From contig CAJUNI010000036.1 of the NCBI GenBank assembly GCA_910587945.1, positions 1-21,266 on the forward strand: 21,266 nt of DNA, written 5' to 3'. The DNA is from an uncultured Parvibacter sp. Lineage in GTDB: Bacteria > Actinomycetota > Coriobacteriia > Coriobacteriales > Eggerthellaceae. Below, piece after piece: positions 1-7,393 of the stretch; position 1 is the first letter of the stretch, and each line of letters begins with the position of its first letter. Both the position numbers and the translations under genes were made by a program. Under the pieces are notes generated by a model. It did no database searches. It was given only the letters and a program-made list of their open reading frames with translations, and was not told where the DNA came from.

Positions 1-2
1 GC

Positions 3-20
3 CTAGGCTGGGTGGCCTAG
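3..20. terminator. Short hairpin at the left edge, possible end of the regulator transcript
   Basis: CTAGGC and GCCTAG form a perfect 6-bp stem with a 6-nt loop. It lies about 70 nt beyond the stop codon of the minus-strand regulator. The T-tract that would make it an intrinsic terminator would lie outside the window, so this is only a guess. The rest of 1-92 holds no gene. It contains a partial match to the dispersed repeat (CTACGGT...GACTCA, about 48-76). Confidence 0.2.
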
Positions 21-92
21 TTGGTACGAAAAATCGTCCGCACCCCCCTACGGTGAGCGACTCAGTGAGCGACTCAATTCAGGGGTGCTCGC

Positions 93-716
93 CTAGACAA
101 GCAACTGAATCGGACGTGTCCGCGGAATTGCTTTGATTTTCTGTCTCATCAACCCCTGCTTATTGCAGAAGGCATAGAGCGTTCCCAGACCCTTATAGGG
201 GAACCGCGCTTCAGCCACTTGTTCAGGGTACAACTTTCGAAAAAACACGTGATCCGTCGTGACATAGGCGAAGAAACTGAGGAAGTGATCTTTAGCCATA
301 GGGTGATCTGAGCGAATGTAGATTTCGCCATCCTCGATTTCAATAGTTAGATCAAGCTCCTCGGGAACTTCTTCGGGCTCCAGCGAAGGAAGGCTGATGC
401 CGCAGCAACTTATCGCGGCTTCGCCCGCACTGAAAATTGTGTTGCCGCAAACCGGACATACATAAAGGCACGCCCGGGATAAATTCCCCGCCTTATTCTT
501 ATTAATCACCTTTTCGCCCGCCAACAATTCCGCCACCGACATATGAAACGCATCGGCAATGGGCGGCAGCAGCGTGATGTCAGGCAGGCCGCGCCCCGTT
601 TCCCATTTCGACACAGCCTTATCGGTTATGCCCAACTGGTCGGCAAGCTGCTTCTGTGTGAGACCAAGCGACTCTCTTAAGGTTTGTATTGTCTCGCCTG
701 TCAGGTATTTGCTCAT
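93..716 (-). CDS. XRE-family regulator with zinc ribbon and degenerate superoxide-reductase-like C-terminal domain
   Basis: This is a 207-residue cytoplasmic DNA-binding protein. Residues 8-65 are a typical helix-turn-helix (QKQLADQLGITDKAVSKWE). A C-P-V-C (C87, C90) plus C104-C105 knuckle follows, probably a metal ribbon. Residues about 130-190 resemble the iron domain of desulfoferrodoxin/superoxide reductase: HPMAKDH (H138, H144) and C184-N-K-Q-G-L. Superoxide reductases need four His and one Cys; here the first His is not apparent and the usual CNxHGL His is Gln187. The domain is therefore more likely a sensing or structural fold than an enzyme (inference). The start at 716 is chosen because AAGGAGT lies 6 nt upstream, while the upstream ATG at 734 has no such site. 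Similar HTH-plus-desulfoferrodoxin fusions are known among anaerobes; the ligand and target genes are unknown. Confidence 0.82.
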   Translation of the reverse strand: MSKYLTGETIQTLRESLGLTQKQLADQLGITDKAVSKWETGRGLPDITLLPPIADAFHMSVAELLAGEKVINKNKAGNLSRACLYVCPVCGNTIFSAGEAAISCCGISLPSLEPEEVPEELDLTIEIEDGEIYIRSDHPMAKDHFLSFFAYVTTDHVFFRKLYPEQVAEARFPYKGLGTLYAFCNKQGLMRQKIKAIPRTRPIQLLV

Positions 717-740
717 GGGTACTCCTTGTAGCATGAATCT

Positions 741-814
741 ATGAGCTCATGATTGATTGAACTAAACTTGGATATCCGCCACTCATTGTGTCAGCGCAAA
801 CCCATGAACACAAT
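741..814. promoter_or_regulatory. Divergent intergenic region with two dyads
   Basis: The 735-988 gap separates the minus-strand regulator from the plus-strand fusion gene. ATGAGCTCAT (741-750) is a perfect 10-bp palindrome about 25 nt upstream of the regulator start, a plausible autoregulatory site. ATTGTGT (785-791) and ACACAAT (808-814) form a perfect 7-bp inverted repeat with a 16-nt spacer. No convincing -35/-10 pair was found, so regulatory function is inferred from symmetry and position only. Confidence 0.3.
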
Positions 815-988
815 CTACCCTTGGTAGAGTCCCGCGTTTTTGCGAGGCAGGCACAGGTCATCACCCGTGACAGTGGACCCCGCTGTTGTCCGCATCTCCA
901 GCTTTAAGGTTTGCAGGGAGGAAACGGGGTAAGCTGCGCAAAACCTGATGTGCTACCCTCGCTTGTGTCCCTGTCGAAAGGAAGCTCC

Positions 989-1903
989 ATGGACGGAAAA
1001 GTCATTCACCGCTGCCTACACGTGCTGGATTTAGAGAAGTCACTTGCCTTCTATCAGGAAGCGCTGGGCATGACCATCATTCGTCAGATGGGACCAGAAG
1101 ATGGGTCCTGGTCGAACACCTTCATCGGCAACGATACTACGGGCTTTCAACTGGAACTCACTTGGAACCGCGGCCGCACCGAACCCTACAACAACGGAGA
1201 CCGCGACACGCACCTCGCATGCACCGTACCCGATTTTGAAGCAGCCCACGCACTTCACGAACAGATGGGGTGCATCTGCCATGAGAACCCCGCCATGGGG
1301 CTCTATTTCATCGAAGACCCTGACGGCTGCTGGATCGAGATCCTGCCCGAGGCCCCACGCTTTGCGGCACAAGCGGGAATAGATATGCTGGCAGCCATGA
1401 GGCGCCGACGCAGTGTGCGACGCTACACGCAAGAACCTATCCCCGACGAACTTCTGGATCACATTTTGGAAGCCGGGTTGCTCGCGCCCTCGGGACGCGG
1501 ACAGCGACCGTGGGAGTTGGTGGTAGTGCGCGAACGGGAAACCCTAGAGGCGCTCGCTGCGAGCCGCGACCACGGATCCGACATGCTGCGTGAAGCCAAT
1601 GCGGCCGTTGTCGTTCTTGCTGATGCCGCACGCTCAGACACTTGGATTGAGGACTGCACCCTTGTTATGGCTCACATGCACTTGGAAGCCTCAGCTTCGG
1701 GAGTCGCCAGTTGTTGGATACAAATTCGCAACCGCACCGCAGCTAACAGTCAGCCGTCGCGTGATTACGTACTACAAACCCTGGATGCACCTCGAAACTT
1801 AGAAGTGGAAGCCATTCTCTCCCTAGGGATGCCCGAGAAGAACGCGCAGGTACGGTCGCTCGATGAAGCGCTCCGAGCCAAAGTGCATCGGGAAACCTTC
1901 TAG
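989..1903 (+). CDS. Fusion of glyoxalase I-like (VOC) domain and nitroreductase domain
   Basis: This is a 304-residue two-domain protein. Residues 1-121 follow glyoxalase I closely. H7, E56 (LELTWN), H75 (THLACTV) and E117 (WIEILPE) fall where E. coli GloA has its four metal ligands, so the domain is probably a metal-dependent lyase or isomerase. Residues about 132-300 are a small FMN nitroreductase-like domain (RRRSVRRY at 138-145, LAPSGRGQRPWEL at 165-177). FMN or NAD(P)H oxidoreductase activity on an unknown substrate is inferred from family. The start at 989 has AAAGGAAG just upstream; the in-frame ATG at 911 has a weaker context and would add 26 residues without family resemblance. It stands alone, divergent from the XRE regulator, which might control it. 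The substrate is not predictable; a pathway joining a thiol adduct with reduction is speculation. Confidence 0.85.
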   Translation: MDGKVIHRCLHVLDLEKSLAFYQEALGMTIIRQMGPEDGSWSNTFIGNDTTGFQLELTWNRGRTEPYNNGDRDTHLACTVPDFEAAHALHEQMGCICHENPAMGLYFIEDPDGCWIEILPEAPRFAAQAGIDMLAAMRRRRSVRRYTQEPIPDELLDHILEAGLLAPSGRGQRPWELVVVRERETLEALAASRDHGSDMLREANAAVVVLADAARSDTWIEDCTLVMAHMHLEASASGVASCWIQIRNRTAANSQPSRDYVLQTLDAPRNLEVEAILSLGMPEKNAQVRSLDEALRAKVHRETF

Positions 1904-1967
1904 ACGAGCGCGTGTCAAGGGAAATAGCACTTTTGGCACATTGATCGCTTACGGAAGAACGTTTCGA

Positions 1968-2089
1968 AAGGTTGGGGCAATGCTTCCACTCGATGCGTCG
2001 CTCCTTCAAGCTAACTTCTCCGCCTTCGACTCCGAAGTGGATCTTTCAGTCGCTTTGGCTTACCTCACTTTCAGCATCGCCCCAACCTT
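1968..2089. repeat. Long inverted repeat in a gene-free stretch
   Basis: The 1904-2184 stretch holds no convincing gene. AAGGTTGGGGC (1968-1978) recurs inverted as GCCCCAACCTT (2079-2089). Allowing one mismatch, the arms extend to 17 bp (1968-1984 and 2073-2089) around 88 nt. Inside, TCCACT near 1985 and AGTGGA near 2036 form a further inverted pair. This may be a structured RNA, a small non-autonomous mobile element remnant or a bidirectional terminator; the sequence does not decide. Confidence 0.5.
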
Positions 2090-2184
2090 CCTTATACATG
2101 CCCCAAGGGACGTAGCGCCTTCAGCACATCAGCAACGCTTAGCATGTTTAATGAGTATCGACTCCAATAGCGTACGATATCGAG

Positions 2185-2237
2185 TAGTAGCATAAGTATT
2201 CACATGAACCTAGTTTGTGTGTATATTTATGCTACTA
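2185..2237 (+). promoter_or_regulatory. Inverted-repeat operator of the abiE operon
   Basis: TAGTAGCATAAGTAT (2185-2199) and ATATTTATGCTACTA (2223-2237) form a 15-bp inverted repeat with one G/T difference, separated by 23 nt. The right arm overlaps the predicted -10 and ends 7 nt before the antitoxin start. AbiEi antitoxins are known to bind inverted repeats in their own promoter and repress the operon. This repeat is the natural candidate site. Confidence 0.7.
2199..2227 (+). promoter_or_regulatory. Predicted promoter of the abiE operon
   Basis: TTCACA (2199-2204) and TATATT (2222-2227) are each 5/6 matches to the sigma-70 hexamers with a 17-nt spacer. The -35 begins at the edge of the left operator arm and the -10 lies in the right arm, so a bound antitoxin would cover the promoter. 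The leader would be only about 10 nt. Confidence 0.6.
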
Positions 2238-2244
2238 TACGATC

Positions 2245-2796
2245 ATGAGCGAACAGATCATGACATACGAAAAAGCCGTCCAACAAGCCGGATCACGAAG
2301 TGCTCTAGATACGAAGATTGATAGCGGTGAACTTTTCAAAATAAGCCGGGGAATCTATTCAACCACGGAGCATCCCGATCCTCTTGCGGTTGCTTATGTT
2401 ACCTATCCGAACTCTGTCATAACAATGGATAGCGCACTTTATTTCTACGGACTGACTGACATACCTCCCGCTGAGATTCATCTCGCGACCGCGCGCGATG
2501 CTACAAGGATTACGCGCCCAGGATATCGCCAGTACTTCACTGAAAAGAATCTGCTTGAACCTGGAGCCAGCAGCATGAAAAACGGTCAAGGGGTAATCTG
2601 TGTATACAATAAAGAACGCCTACTCGTCGAAGTAATGCGTCGCCAAGCAACCCTTCCCCTCGACTATTACAAGGAGATCATAGCGTCGTATAGACGCATA
2701 GTTGAGGACTTGGATCTACGACTCGTGGAAGACTATATGTCGCTATTCAAGAGACAAGATGCCATGTTCGATATTTTGCAGAGAGAGGTGCTGTAG
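2245..2796 (+). CDS. abiEi: Type IV toxin-antitoxin system antitoxin, AbiEi family
   Basis: This is a 183-residue cytoplasmic protein with the AbiEi layout. An N-terminal winged-helix region (TYEKAVQQAGSRSALDTKIDSG...ISRGIYS) is followed by the family core (YPNSVITMDSALYFYGLTD, residues about 55-75) and a C-terminal domain. AbiEi antagonises its partner without needing direct contact and represses the operon. ATG 2245 fits the predicted transcription start; ATG 2260 (MTYEK) is an alternative, and neither has a strong Shine-Dalgarno. The toxin gene starts at the very next base after the stop, so the pair is one operon. Base composition here is more AT-rich than in the surrounding genes, consistent with acquisition as a defence module. 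Confidence 0.88.
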   Translation: MSEQIMTYEKAVQQAGSRSALDTKIDSGELFKISRGIYSTTEHPDPLAVAYVTYPNSVITMDSALYFYGLTDIPPAEIHLATARDATRITRPGYRQYFTEKNLLEPGASSMKNGQGVICVYNKERLLVEVMRRQATLPLDYYKEIIASYRRIVEDLDLRLVEDYMSLFKRQDAMFDILQREVL

Positions 2797-3603
2797 GTGG
2801 AAGGACTAGCGGGAATTAGAGATGCCTACATAGAGGAGGGATTGAGCTACGCCCAAGCAGAAGCCAAGACTGCCCAAGATGCCATACTCGATCTCCTAGC
2901 GAAGTCACCTCTTGCCAGAAATGTAACCATTAAGGGTGGCGTGCTCATGCAGTACGTATCGAAAGATGTCCGCCGAGCTACCACCGACTTTGATATGGAT
3001 TTCGTTCGCTACCCTATCACCGACGACTCTATCAAAAAGTTCATCGCCACTCTCAATGAAAGCGACTCCACTTTTTCCATCAAGCTCACAGGCAATATCG
3101 AGGAACTGAAACATCGAGACTACAGCGGCAAGCGAATACACGTCTTGATATCAGATCAGCAAGGGACGTCATTTGACAGCAAGGTCGATATTGGTGTTCA
3201 CAACCTATTCTCACCCGAGCTTGAGGATATCTGCTTCGACCTTTACAAGCTCGATGAGTCCGTAACACTCCTTGCCAACAGTAGCGAGCAGATGGTAACC
3301 GAAAAGCTCAGATCTCTCCTGCGCATCGGAGCCGCATCGACGCGCTACAAGGATGTTTTTGATATCTACTATCTACTTATTGTAAAGGGAGTAGATTCTA
3401 AGAAACTCAATGATGCCCTTTCAGCACTAGTATTTGATGACTCCTCTATGCGTGAGAGGGATTACAACGATATTGCGAGAAGACTTGAAAATGTCTTTTC
3501 CAACCGCAGGTTTATCAGTCAATTGTCAAAGACTAAGAACGATTGGCTCGAGGTATCACCAGCAAAAGCAACGTCAGCGATCTTAGGATACTTCTCATCG
3601 TAA
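2797..3603 (+). CDS. abiEii: Type IV toxin-antitoxin toxin, AbiEii/AbiGii nucleotidyltransferase
   Basis: This is a 268-residue toxin of the DNA polymerase beta-like nucleotidyltransferase superfamily. The active-site signature is visible: K46-G47-G48 followed by T63-D64-F65-D66-M67-D68, the GG...DxD pattern that binds metal and NTP. The second family block, EQMVTEKLRSLL followed by RYKDVFDIYYL (about residues 166-194), is also intact, and length is normal. AbiEii proteins are reported to modify RNA with nucleotides and stop growth, giving phage resistance by abortive infection; the RNA target here is not known. Start is GTG immediately after the antitoxin TAG (TAGGTG), with GAGAGG about 10 nt upstream, implying translational coupling. 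No truncation is seen, so the system appears functional. Confidence 0.9.
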   Translation: MEGLAGIRDAYIEEGLSYAQAEAKTAQDAILDLLAKSPLARNVTIKGGVLMQYVSKDVRRATTDFDMDFVRYPITDDSIKKFIATLNESDSTFSIKLTGNIEELKHRDYSGKRIHVLISDQQGTSFDSKVDIGVHNLFSPELEDICFDLYKLDESVTLLANSSEQMVTEKLRSLLRIGAASTRYKDVFDIYYLLIVKGVDSKKLNDALSALVFDDSSMRERDYNDIARRLENVFSNRRFISQLSKTKNDWLEVSPAKATSAILGYFSS

Positions 3604-3686
3604 CAAGCCTATACTCATCGCAAAGTAGCCTTGTGATAGACTCCGGCTTGCATTCGCGATAACCCATCATCAAAGAGGTGAAGTCC

Positions 3687-4424
3687 ATGTTCTGTCCGAA
3701 ATGCGGAAGTAATCTCCCCGATAACGCCGTTTTCTGCAACAGCTGCGGCAACAAGTTGCAAAACCGTGTAGCCCCCAGCGCGCAGCCAGCCCCGGGAAGT
3801 CAGGCGGCTCCCATTCCGCAGGCAACCCGGATTCCTCAGGCTACGCCGGCGGCAGGAGTAGCTGCACCGCATAGATCCGCAGGCTTAAAGACAACACCCC
3901 TGACGATCATCGTGACGGTACTCGCGCTGCTCTCCCTAGTATTCACCTTGCTTCCCTGGTTCGAGACCTCTTCTTCATTAGCCGTCGGTACCGGCGCCGT
4001 AAACCAATTCACCTCGGCCCTGGGTGCGAGCAAGTCCTACGCATTCGCTGACAGCTATACCGTTTGGAGTCTCATCGGTTTAGCCGGCGTATTCCAAGAT
4101 TACGTGTCCGCCATGGGATCCTTCGGCGGCTCAAGGGCCTCAGGGGCGGCGGCACTGGTCACAGCCGGCTCGTGGCTCTGCCTCATTCTTTGGCTTGTAT
4201 CACTGGTACTGACGATCTGGGGTTTGATTCGCACGTTCACGCGAAACTCCACAGGCATTCTGCGTGCTGGCTGCGTTCTTTTGGTTCTAACGGCTGTGGT
4301 GTTCTACATCTTTGCTTCCTCTATGGGCACGACCGCTGGAACAGCCACCATCATGCCCGTGCTCTGCATCGTTTTCGCAATTGCTGCCTTCGTTTGCTCC
4401 TTTGGCATCCGCAAAAACGCCTAG
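3687..4424 (+). CDS. Zinc-ribbon membrane protein of unknown function
   Basis: This is a 245-residue protein. It starts with a zinc ribbon (CPKCGSNLPDNAVFCNSCG, residues 3-21, two CxxC knuckles), then a Pro/Ala/Gln-rich linker to about residue 65. Four probable membrane helices follow: about 72-94 (LTIIVTVLALLSLVFTLLPWF), then within 155-182, 192-215 and 218-238. Such zinc-ribbon/linker/membrane proteins are common and mostly uncharacterised. ATG 3687 is preferred to GTG 3678 because GAGG sits 8 nt before the ATG but directly abuts the GTG. It is followed after 11 nt by the rhodanese gene and may be cotranscribed with the sulfur genes. No enzymatic motif is seen. Confidence 0.75.
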   Translation: MFCPKCGSNLPDNAVFCNSCGNKLQNRVAPSAQPAPGSQAAPIPQATRIPQATPAAGVAAPHRSAGLKTTPLTIIVTVLALLSLVFTLLPWFETSSSLAVGTGAVNQFTSALGASKSYAFADSYTVWSLIGLAGVFQDYVSAMGSFGGSRASGAAALVTAGSWLCLILWLVSLVLTIWGLIRTFTRNSTGILRAGCVLLVLTAVVFYIFASSMGTTAGTATIMPVLCIVFAIAAFVCSFGIRKNA

Positions 4425-4435
4425 AGTAGTACGCC

Positions 4436-4759
4436 ATGGGAATGCTTGATTTCTTGCGAGGGCCCAGCATGGATGAGGGAGTTCGCGAATACCACAACAC
4501 GGATGGAGCCGTATTGCTTGATGTGCGCACGCCTCAGGAGTTCCATCAGGGCCACGTGCCAGGTAGTCTAAATATCCCCCTGCAGGAACTAAATCGCATC
4601 ACTGCTGCCGTACCTGACCCGACTACGCCGCTGTTCGTCTATTGCCAAAGCGGCGGTCGTAGTAGCCAGGCCGCAGCGGCACTCCAGCGTGCAGGCTATA
4701 CAACCGTGAAGAACATTGGTGGCATGAATGGTTATACGGGAGAGGTAGAGCGCTCATGA
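4436..4759 (+). CDS. Single-domain rhodanese-like sulfurtransferase
   Basis: This is a 107-residue cytoplasmic protein made of one rhodanese domain. LLDVRTPQEFHQGHVPGSLN (residues 27-46) and the active loop CQSGGRS (catalytic Cys about residue 70, which would carry the persulfide) are intact. The family moves sulfane sulfur between donors such as thiosulfate or persulfides and thiol acceptors. The stop codon overlaps the start of the downstream CoA-disulfide reductase (ATGA at 4756-4759), so the two are coupled and likely act together. No strong ribosome binding site is seen; the start was chosen for length and the close spacing to the upstream gene. Confidence 0.88.
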   Translation: MGMLDFLRGPSMDEGVREYHNTDGAVLLDVRTPQEFHQGHVPGSLNIPLQELNRITAAVPDPTTPLFVYCQSGGRSSQAAAALQRAGYTTVKNIGGMNGYTGEVERS

Positions 4760-6489
4760 AGGTTGTCATTGTTGGAGGTGTTGCGGGTGGCGCCACAGCA
4801 GCAGCTCGTATCCGTCGATTGGATGAGCAGGCCGACATCGTTGTGTTCGAACGCTCCGGCTACATTTCCTATGCCAACTGTGGACTGCCCTACTACATCG
4901 GCGGCACCATTACCGATCCGAATGCGCTGACCTTGCAAACCCCGGAGAGCTTCTTTTCCCGCTTCCGCATTGCCATGAATGTGCACCACGAAGTGACCGC
5001 CATCCATCCGGAGCGCAAAACGGTGTCGGTAACAAACCTTGAAACCGGCGAACAGTTCGAGGAAAGCTACGACAAGTTGCTGCTCTCCCCCGGCGCAAAG
5101 CCCACACAACCGAAGGTGCCGGGCGTGGGGCTTGACCACGTGTTCACCCTACGTACTGTCGAAGACACGTTCCGCATCAAGGAGTTTATCGAGGAGCATC
5201 ACCCGCGCTCGGCAGTGCTAGCCGGTGGTGGCTTCATCGGCCTGGAGCTGGCCGAAAACTTGCGCGAACTAGGTATGGACGTCACCATCGTGCAACGCCC
5301 CAAGCAGCTGATGAACCCCTTCGATCCCGACATGGCCGCGTTCATCCACCACGAAGCGCGCAAACATGGAATCCAACTGGCATTGGGTCACACCGTCGAG
5401 GGCTTTACAGAAGCGGACAATGGCGTGGACGTGCTACTGAAAGATGAGCCGGCGTTGCACGCAGACATGGTAGTACTAGCCATTGGCGTGACACCTGACA
5501 CGGGTCTGGCCAAAGAGGCCGGCCTTGAGCTGGGCATCAAGGACAGCATTGTGGTGAACGAGCGAATGGAAACCTCCACACCGGACATTTATGCGGTGGG
5601 CGATGCGGTGCAGGTAAAGCACGCTGTAACGGGGCTCGACAGCCTTATTTCTCTGGCAGGGCCAGCCAACCGTCAAGGGCGCATTGCGGCCGACAACATC
5701 TGCGGCGGTGACAGCCACTATCGTGGATCGCTGGGCAGCAGCGTCATTAAGGTGTTCGATCTGACGGCGGCCACCACGGGCATCAATGAAGCCACGGCTC
5801 GCAAGGCGGGACTTGAGGTTGACAAAGTGATCCTCTCCCCCATGAATCACGCCGGTTATTATCCCGGCGGAAAATCCATGGTCATGAAGGTGGTATTCGA
5901 GAAAGGCACCAACCGTCTGCTCGGTGCGCAAATTGTAGGTTACGAGGGCGTGGACAAGCGGATCGACGTGTTGGCCTGCGCTATCCACAACGGCATGCTC
6001 GTAACCGACCTACCCGAGCTCGACTTGGCCTATGCGCCGCCCTACTCCTCGGCGAAGGACCCGGTGAATATGGCTGGATTTATGGCCGAGAACATCGATG
6101 AGGGCATACTATCTCAGTGGTACTTGGAGGACGTGGACTCACTGCCCCGCGATGGTAGTGTCACGCTGCTTGACGTGCGCACACCTGGGGAATATGCCAA
6201 GGGCTCCATCGATGGTTTCCGCAACATTCCCGTGGATGACCTCCGAGACCGGATTGACGAACTGGAACCAGGCAAGCCGGTCTACGTTATCTGCCAGAGT
6301 GGCCTGCGCAGCTACATTGCCTATCGCATTCTGGCAGGCTACGGATATGAGGCGTACAACTTTGCTGGCGGCTATCGCTACTATGAGGCCGTAACGAAGG
6401 ATCGTGAATTGATCGAAGCCGCAGCAGCTTCGGCGAGCGCCAACGCCGCACTCACCGAAGCAAGCACTCCCTGCGGAGCGAACCTGTAG
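4756..6489 (+). CDS. cdr: CoA-disulfide reductase with C-terminal rhodanese domain
   Basis: This is a 577-residue FAD/NAD(P)H-dependent pyridine nucleotide-disulfide oxidoreductase. VVIVGGVAGGATAAARIRR (3-21) is the FAD dinucleotide fold. C42 in YANCGLPYYIGG is the single redox Cys typical of CoA-disulfide reductases. VLAGGGFIGLELAENL (about 154-169) is the NAD(P)H fold, IYAVGDAV the second FAD motif and YAPPYSSAKDPVN the CoADR dimer signature. Residues about 460-550 are a rhodanese domain with an intact CQSGLRS loop (C513). The family keeps CoA-SH reduced and can act on CoA persulfide or polysulfides. A tail of about 27 residues rich in Ala/Ser contains an extra Cys (TPCGANL). Start ATG overlaps the stop of the single-domain rhodanese, giving two rhodaneses in one operon. 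cdr is a family-level name. Confidence 0.9.
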   Translation: MKVVIVGGVAGGATAAARIRRLDEQADIVVFERSGYISYANCGLPYYIGGTITDPNALTLQTPESFFSRFRIAMNVHHEVTAIHPERKTVSVTNLETGEQFEESYDKLLLSPGAKPTQPKVPGVGLDHVFTLRTVEDTFRIKEFIEEHHPRSAVLAGGGFIGLELAENLRELGMDVTIVQRPKQLMNPFDPDMAAFIHHEARKHGIQLALGHTVEGFTEADNGVDVLLKDEPALHADMVVLAIGVTPDTGLAKEAGLELGIKDSIVVNERMETSTPDIYAVGDAVQVKHAVTGLDSLISLAGPANRQGRIAADNICGGDSHYRGSLGSSVIKVFDLTAATTGINEATARKAGLEVDKVILSPMNHAGYYPGGKSMVMKVVFEKGTNRLLGAQIVGYEGVDKRIDVLACAIHNGMLVTDLPELDLAYAPPYSSAKDPVNMAGFMAENIDEGILSQWYLEDVDSLPRDGSVTLLDVRTPGEYAKGSIDGFRNIPVDDLRDRIDELEPGKPVYVICQSGLRSYIAYRILAGYGYEAYNFAGGYRYYEAVTKDRELIEAAAASASANAALTEASTPCGANL

Positions 6490-6508
6490 CGACCTAAACC
6501 TATAGCGA

Positions 6509-6823
6509 CTACTTCTTTTTCTTCGCCGGCTTCTTATCCAGCATGGCGCGCACTTCTTCGCGGCCCTCGTCATGAAGATCCTTCTCGTCGGGGGCCAAGC
6601 GCTCTAGCAACTCCAGCAGCTCGCCCATGTGCTCGCGCTCTTCGTCGCGAATATCCGCCAAGACCTTCTTAGCATCCTCGTTGTCAGTAGCCTGAATATG
6701 GGCGTCATACTCGTGAATAGCCTCCAGTTCGCCTACGATATCCTGGCGAATAGCGTTGACTAGTTCTTCATCAGTCAACTTCCGGGGCACTTCCATGACA
6801 AAGGGGTTGGAAAGAATAGCCAT
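6509..6823 (-). CDS. Small ferritin-like protein, possibly of the encapsulated-ferritin/rubrerythrin type
   Basis: This is a 104-residue, almost all-helical acidic protein. Two antiparallel helices carry the carboxylate/His pattern of ferritin-like iron sites: GELEAIHEYDAHI (31-43, with E32, E34, H37) and RDEEREHMGELLELLERL (59-76, with E62 and H65). One such pair per subunit means the diiron site would be built at a dimer interface, as in encapsulated ferritins (inference). The C-terminus is lysine-rich (KKPAKKKK) and shows no encapsulin cargo-loading peptide, and no encapsulin gene is present here. ATG 6823 has AAAGGAG 5 nt upstream; a longer frame to 6880 lacks a site. It is convergent with the CoA-disulfide reductase, the stops being only 19 nt apart. 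A likely role is iron handling or peroxide protection. Confidence 0.75.
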   Translation of the reverse strand: MAILSNPFVMEVPRKLTDEELVNAIRQDIVGELEAIHEYDAHIQATDNEDAKKVLADIRDEEREHMGELLELLERLAPDEKDLHDEGREEVRAMLDKKPAKKKK

Positions 6824-7003
6824 GACAGCTCCTTTCGTCTGGATGACTCGCGACCGAGCCATCGCGGTACTCGCGGCCACTGACTTCTACCATGCCAAGC
6901 GGCGCACTTCCTTCAGTGACGAAAATGCTAGTCTGACCCTAGATAAAGCTCCACCCCTGGTAAACGCCTTGAAAATGACCTGTAGCTATTCCGAAATCGA
7001 CTC

Positions 7004-7363
7004 CTACAGTACCTGCGCCCCAAACGGCCACAGAGACAACTTTGCCATTTTGAACAGCTGCATACCAATGGGTATGCCAATGATACTGATGCAGTAGACC
7101 ACCCCAAGCAATAGGTACGAGAGCGCCATAGGAAGACCCGCTAAGATCACCCAGAAGATATTCGCTACCAGCGACGGCGCGCCGCCGCCATAGATGATGG
7201 TTTTCCCAAATGGTGCCAGGGTGAGTGAGGCCATTTTGAAGCACTGCCGACCCAGCGGAATACCCACGATGGTGATGTAGAAGATGACTCCTACAACGCA
7301 CCAACTAATAGCCGTAATCAACCCACCAAAAATGATCCAAATGATGTTCGCGATGGTAGACAT
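7004..7363 (-). CDS. YccF-family inner membrane protein
   Basis: This is a 119-residue integral membrane protein with two copies of the YccF (DUF307) unit. Each has a hydrophobic helix pair followed by an amphipathic loop: GIPLGRQCFKMASLTLAPFG in the first half and GIPIGMQLFKMAKLSLWPFG in the second. Function of the family is unknown. ATG 7363 is chosen (GAAAGG about 11 nt upstream); a longer frame begins at 7387. It lies between the ferritin-like gene and the oxidoreductase operon on the same strand, with enough space on both sides to be a separate unit. The 6824-7003 gap shows no other gene. Confidence 0.88.
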   Translation of the reverse strand: MSTIANIIWIIFGGLITAISWCVVGVIFYITIVGIPLGRQCFKMASLTLAPFGKTIIYGGGAPSLVANIFWVILAGLPMALSYLLLGVVYCISIIGIPIGMQLFKMAKLSLWPFGAQVL

Positions 7364-7393
7364 AAGTGATCGACCTTTCGGGTACATATCGGA

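Noticed and set aside
1863..2195. 110-codon plus-strand frame across the inverted repeat
   Set aside because: Overlaps the end of the fusion gene, has no ribosome binding site and no protein-like pattern; it spans the structured non-coding stretch.
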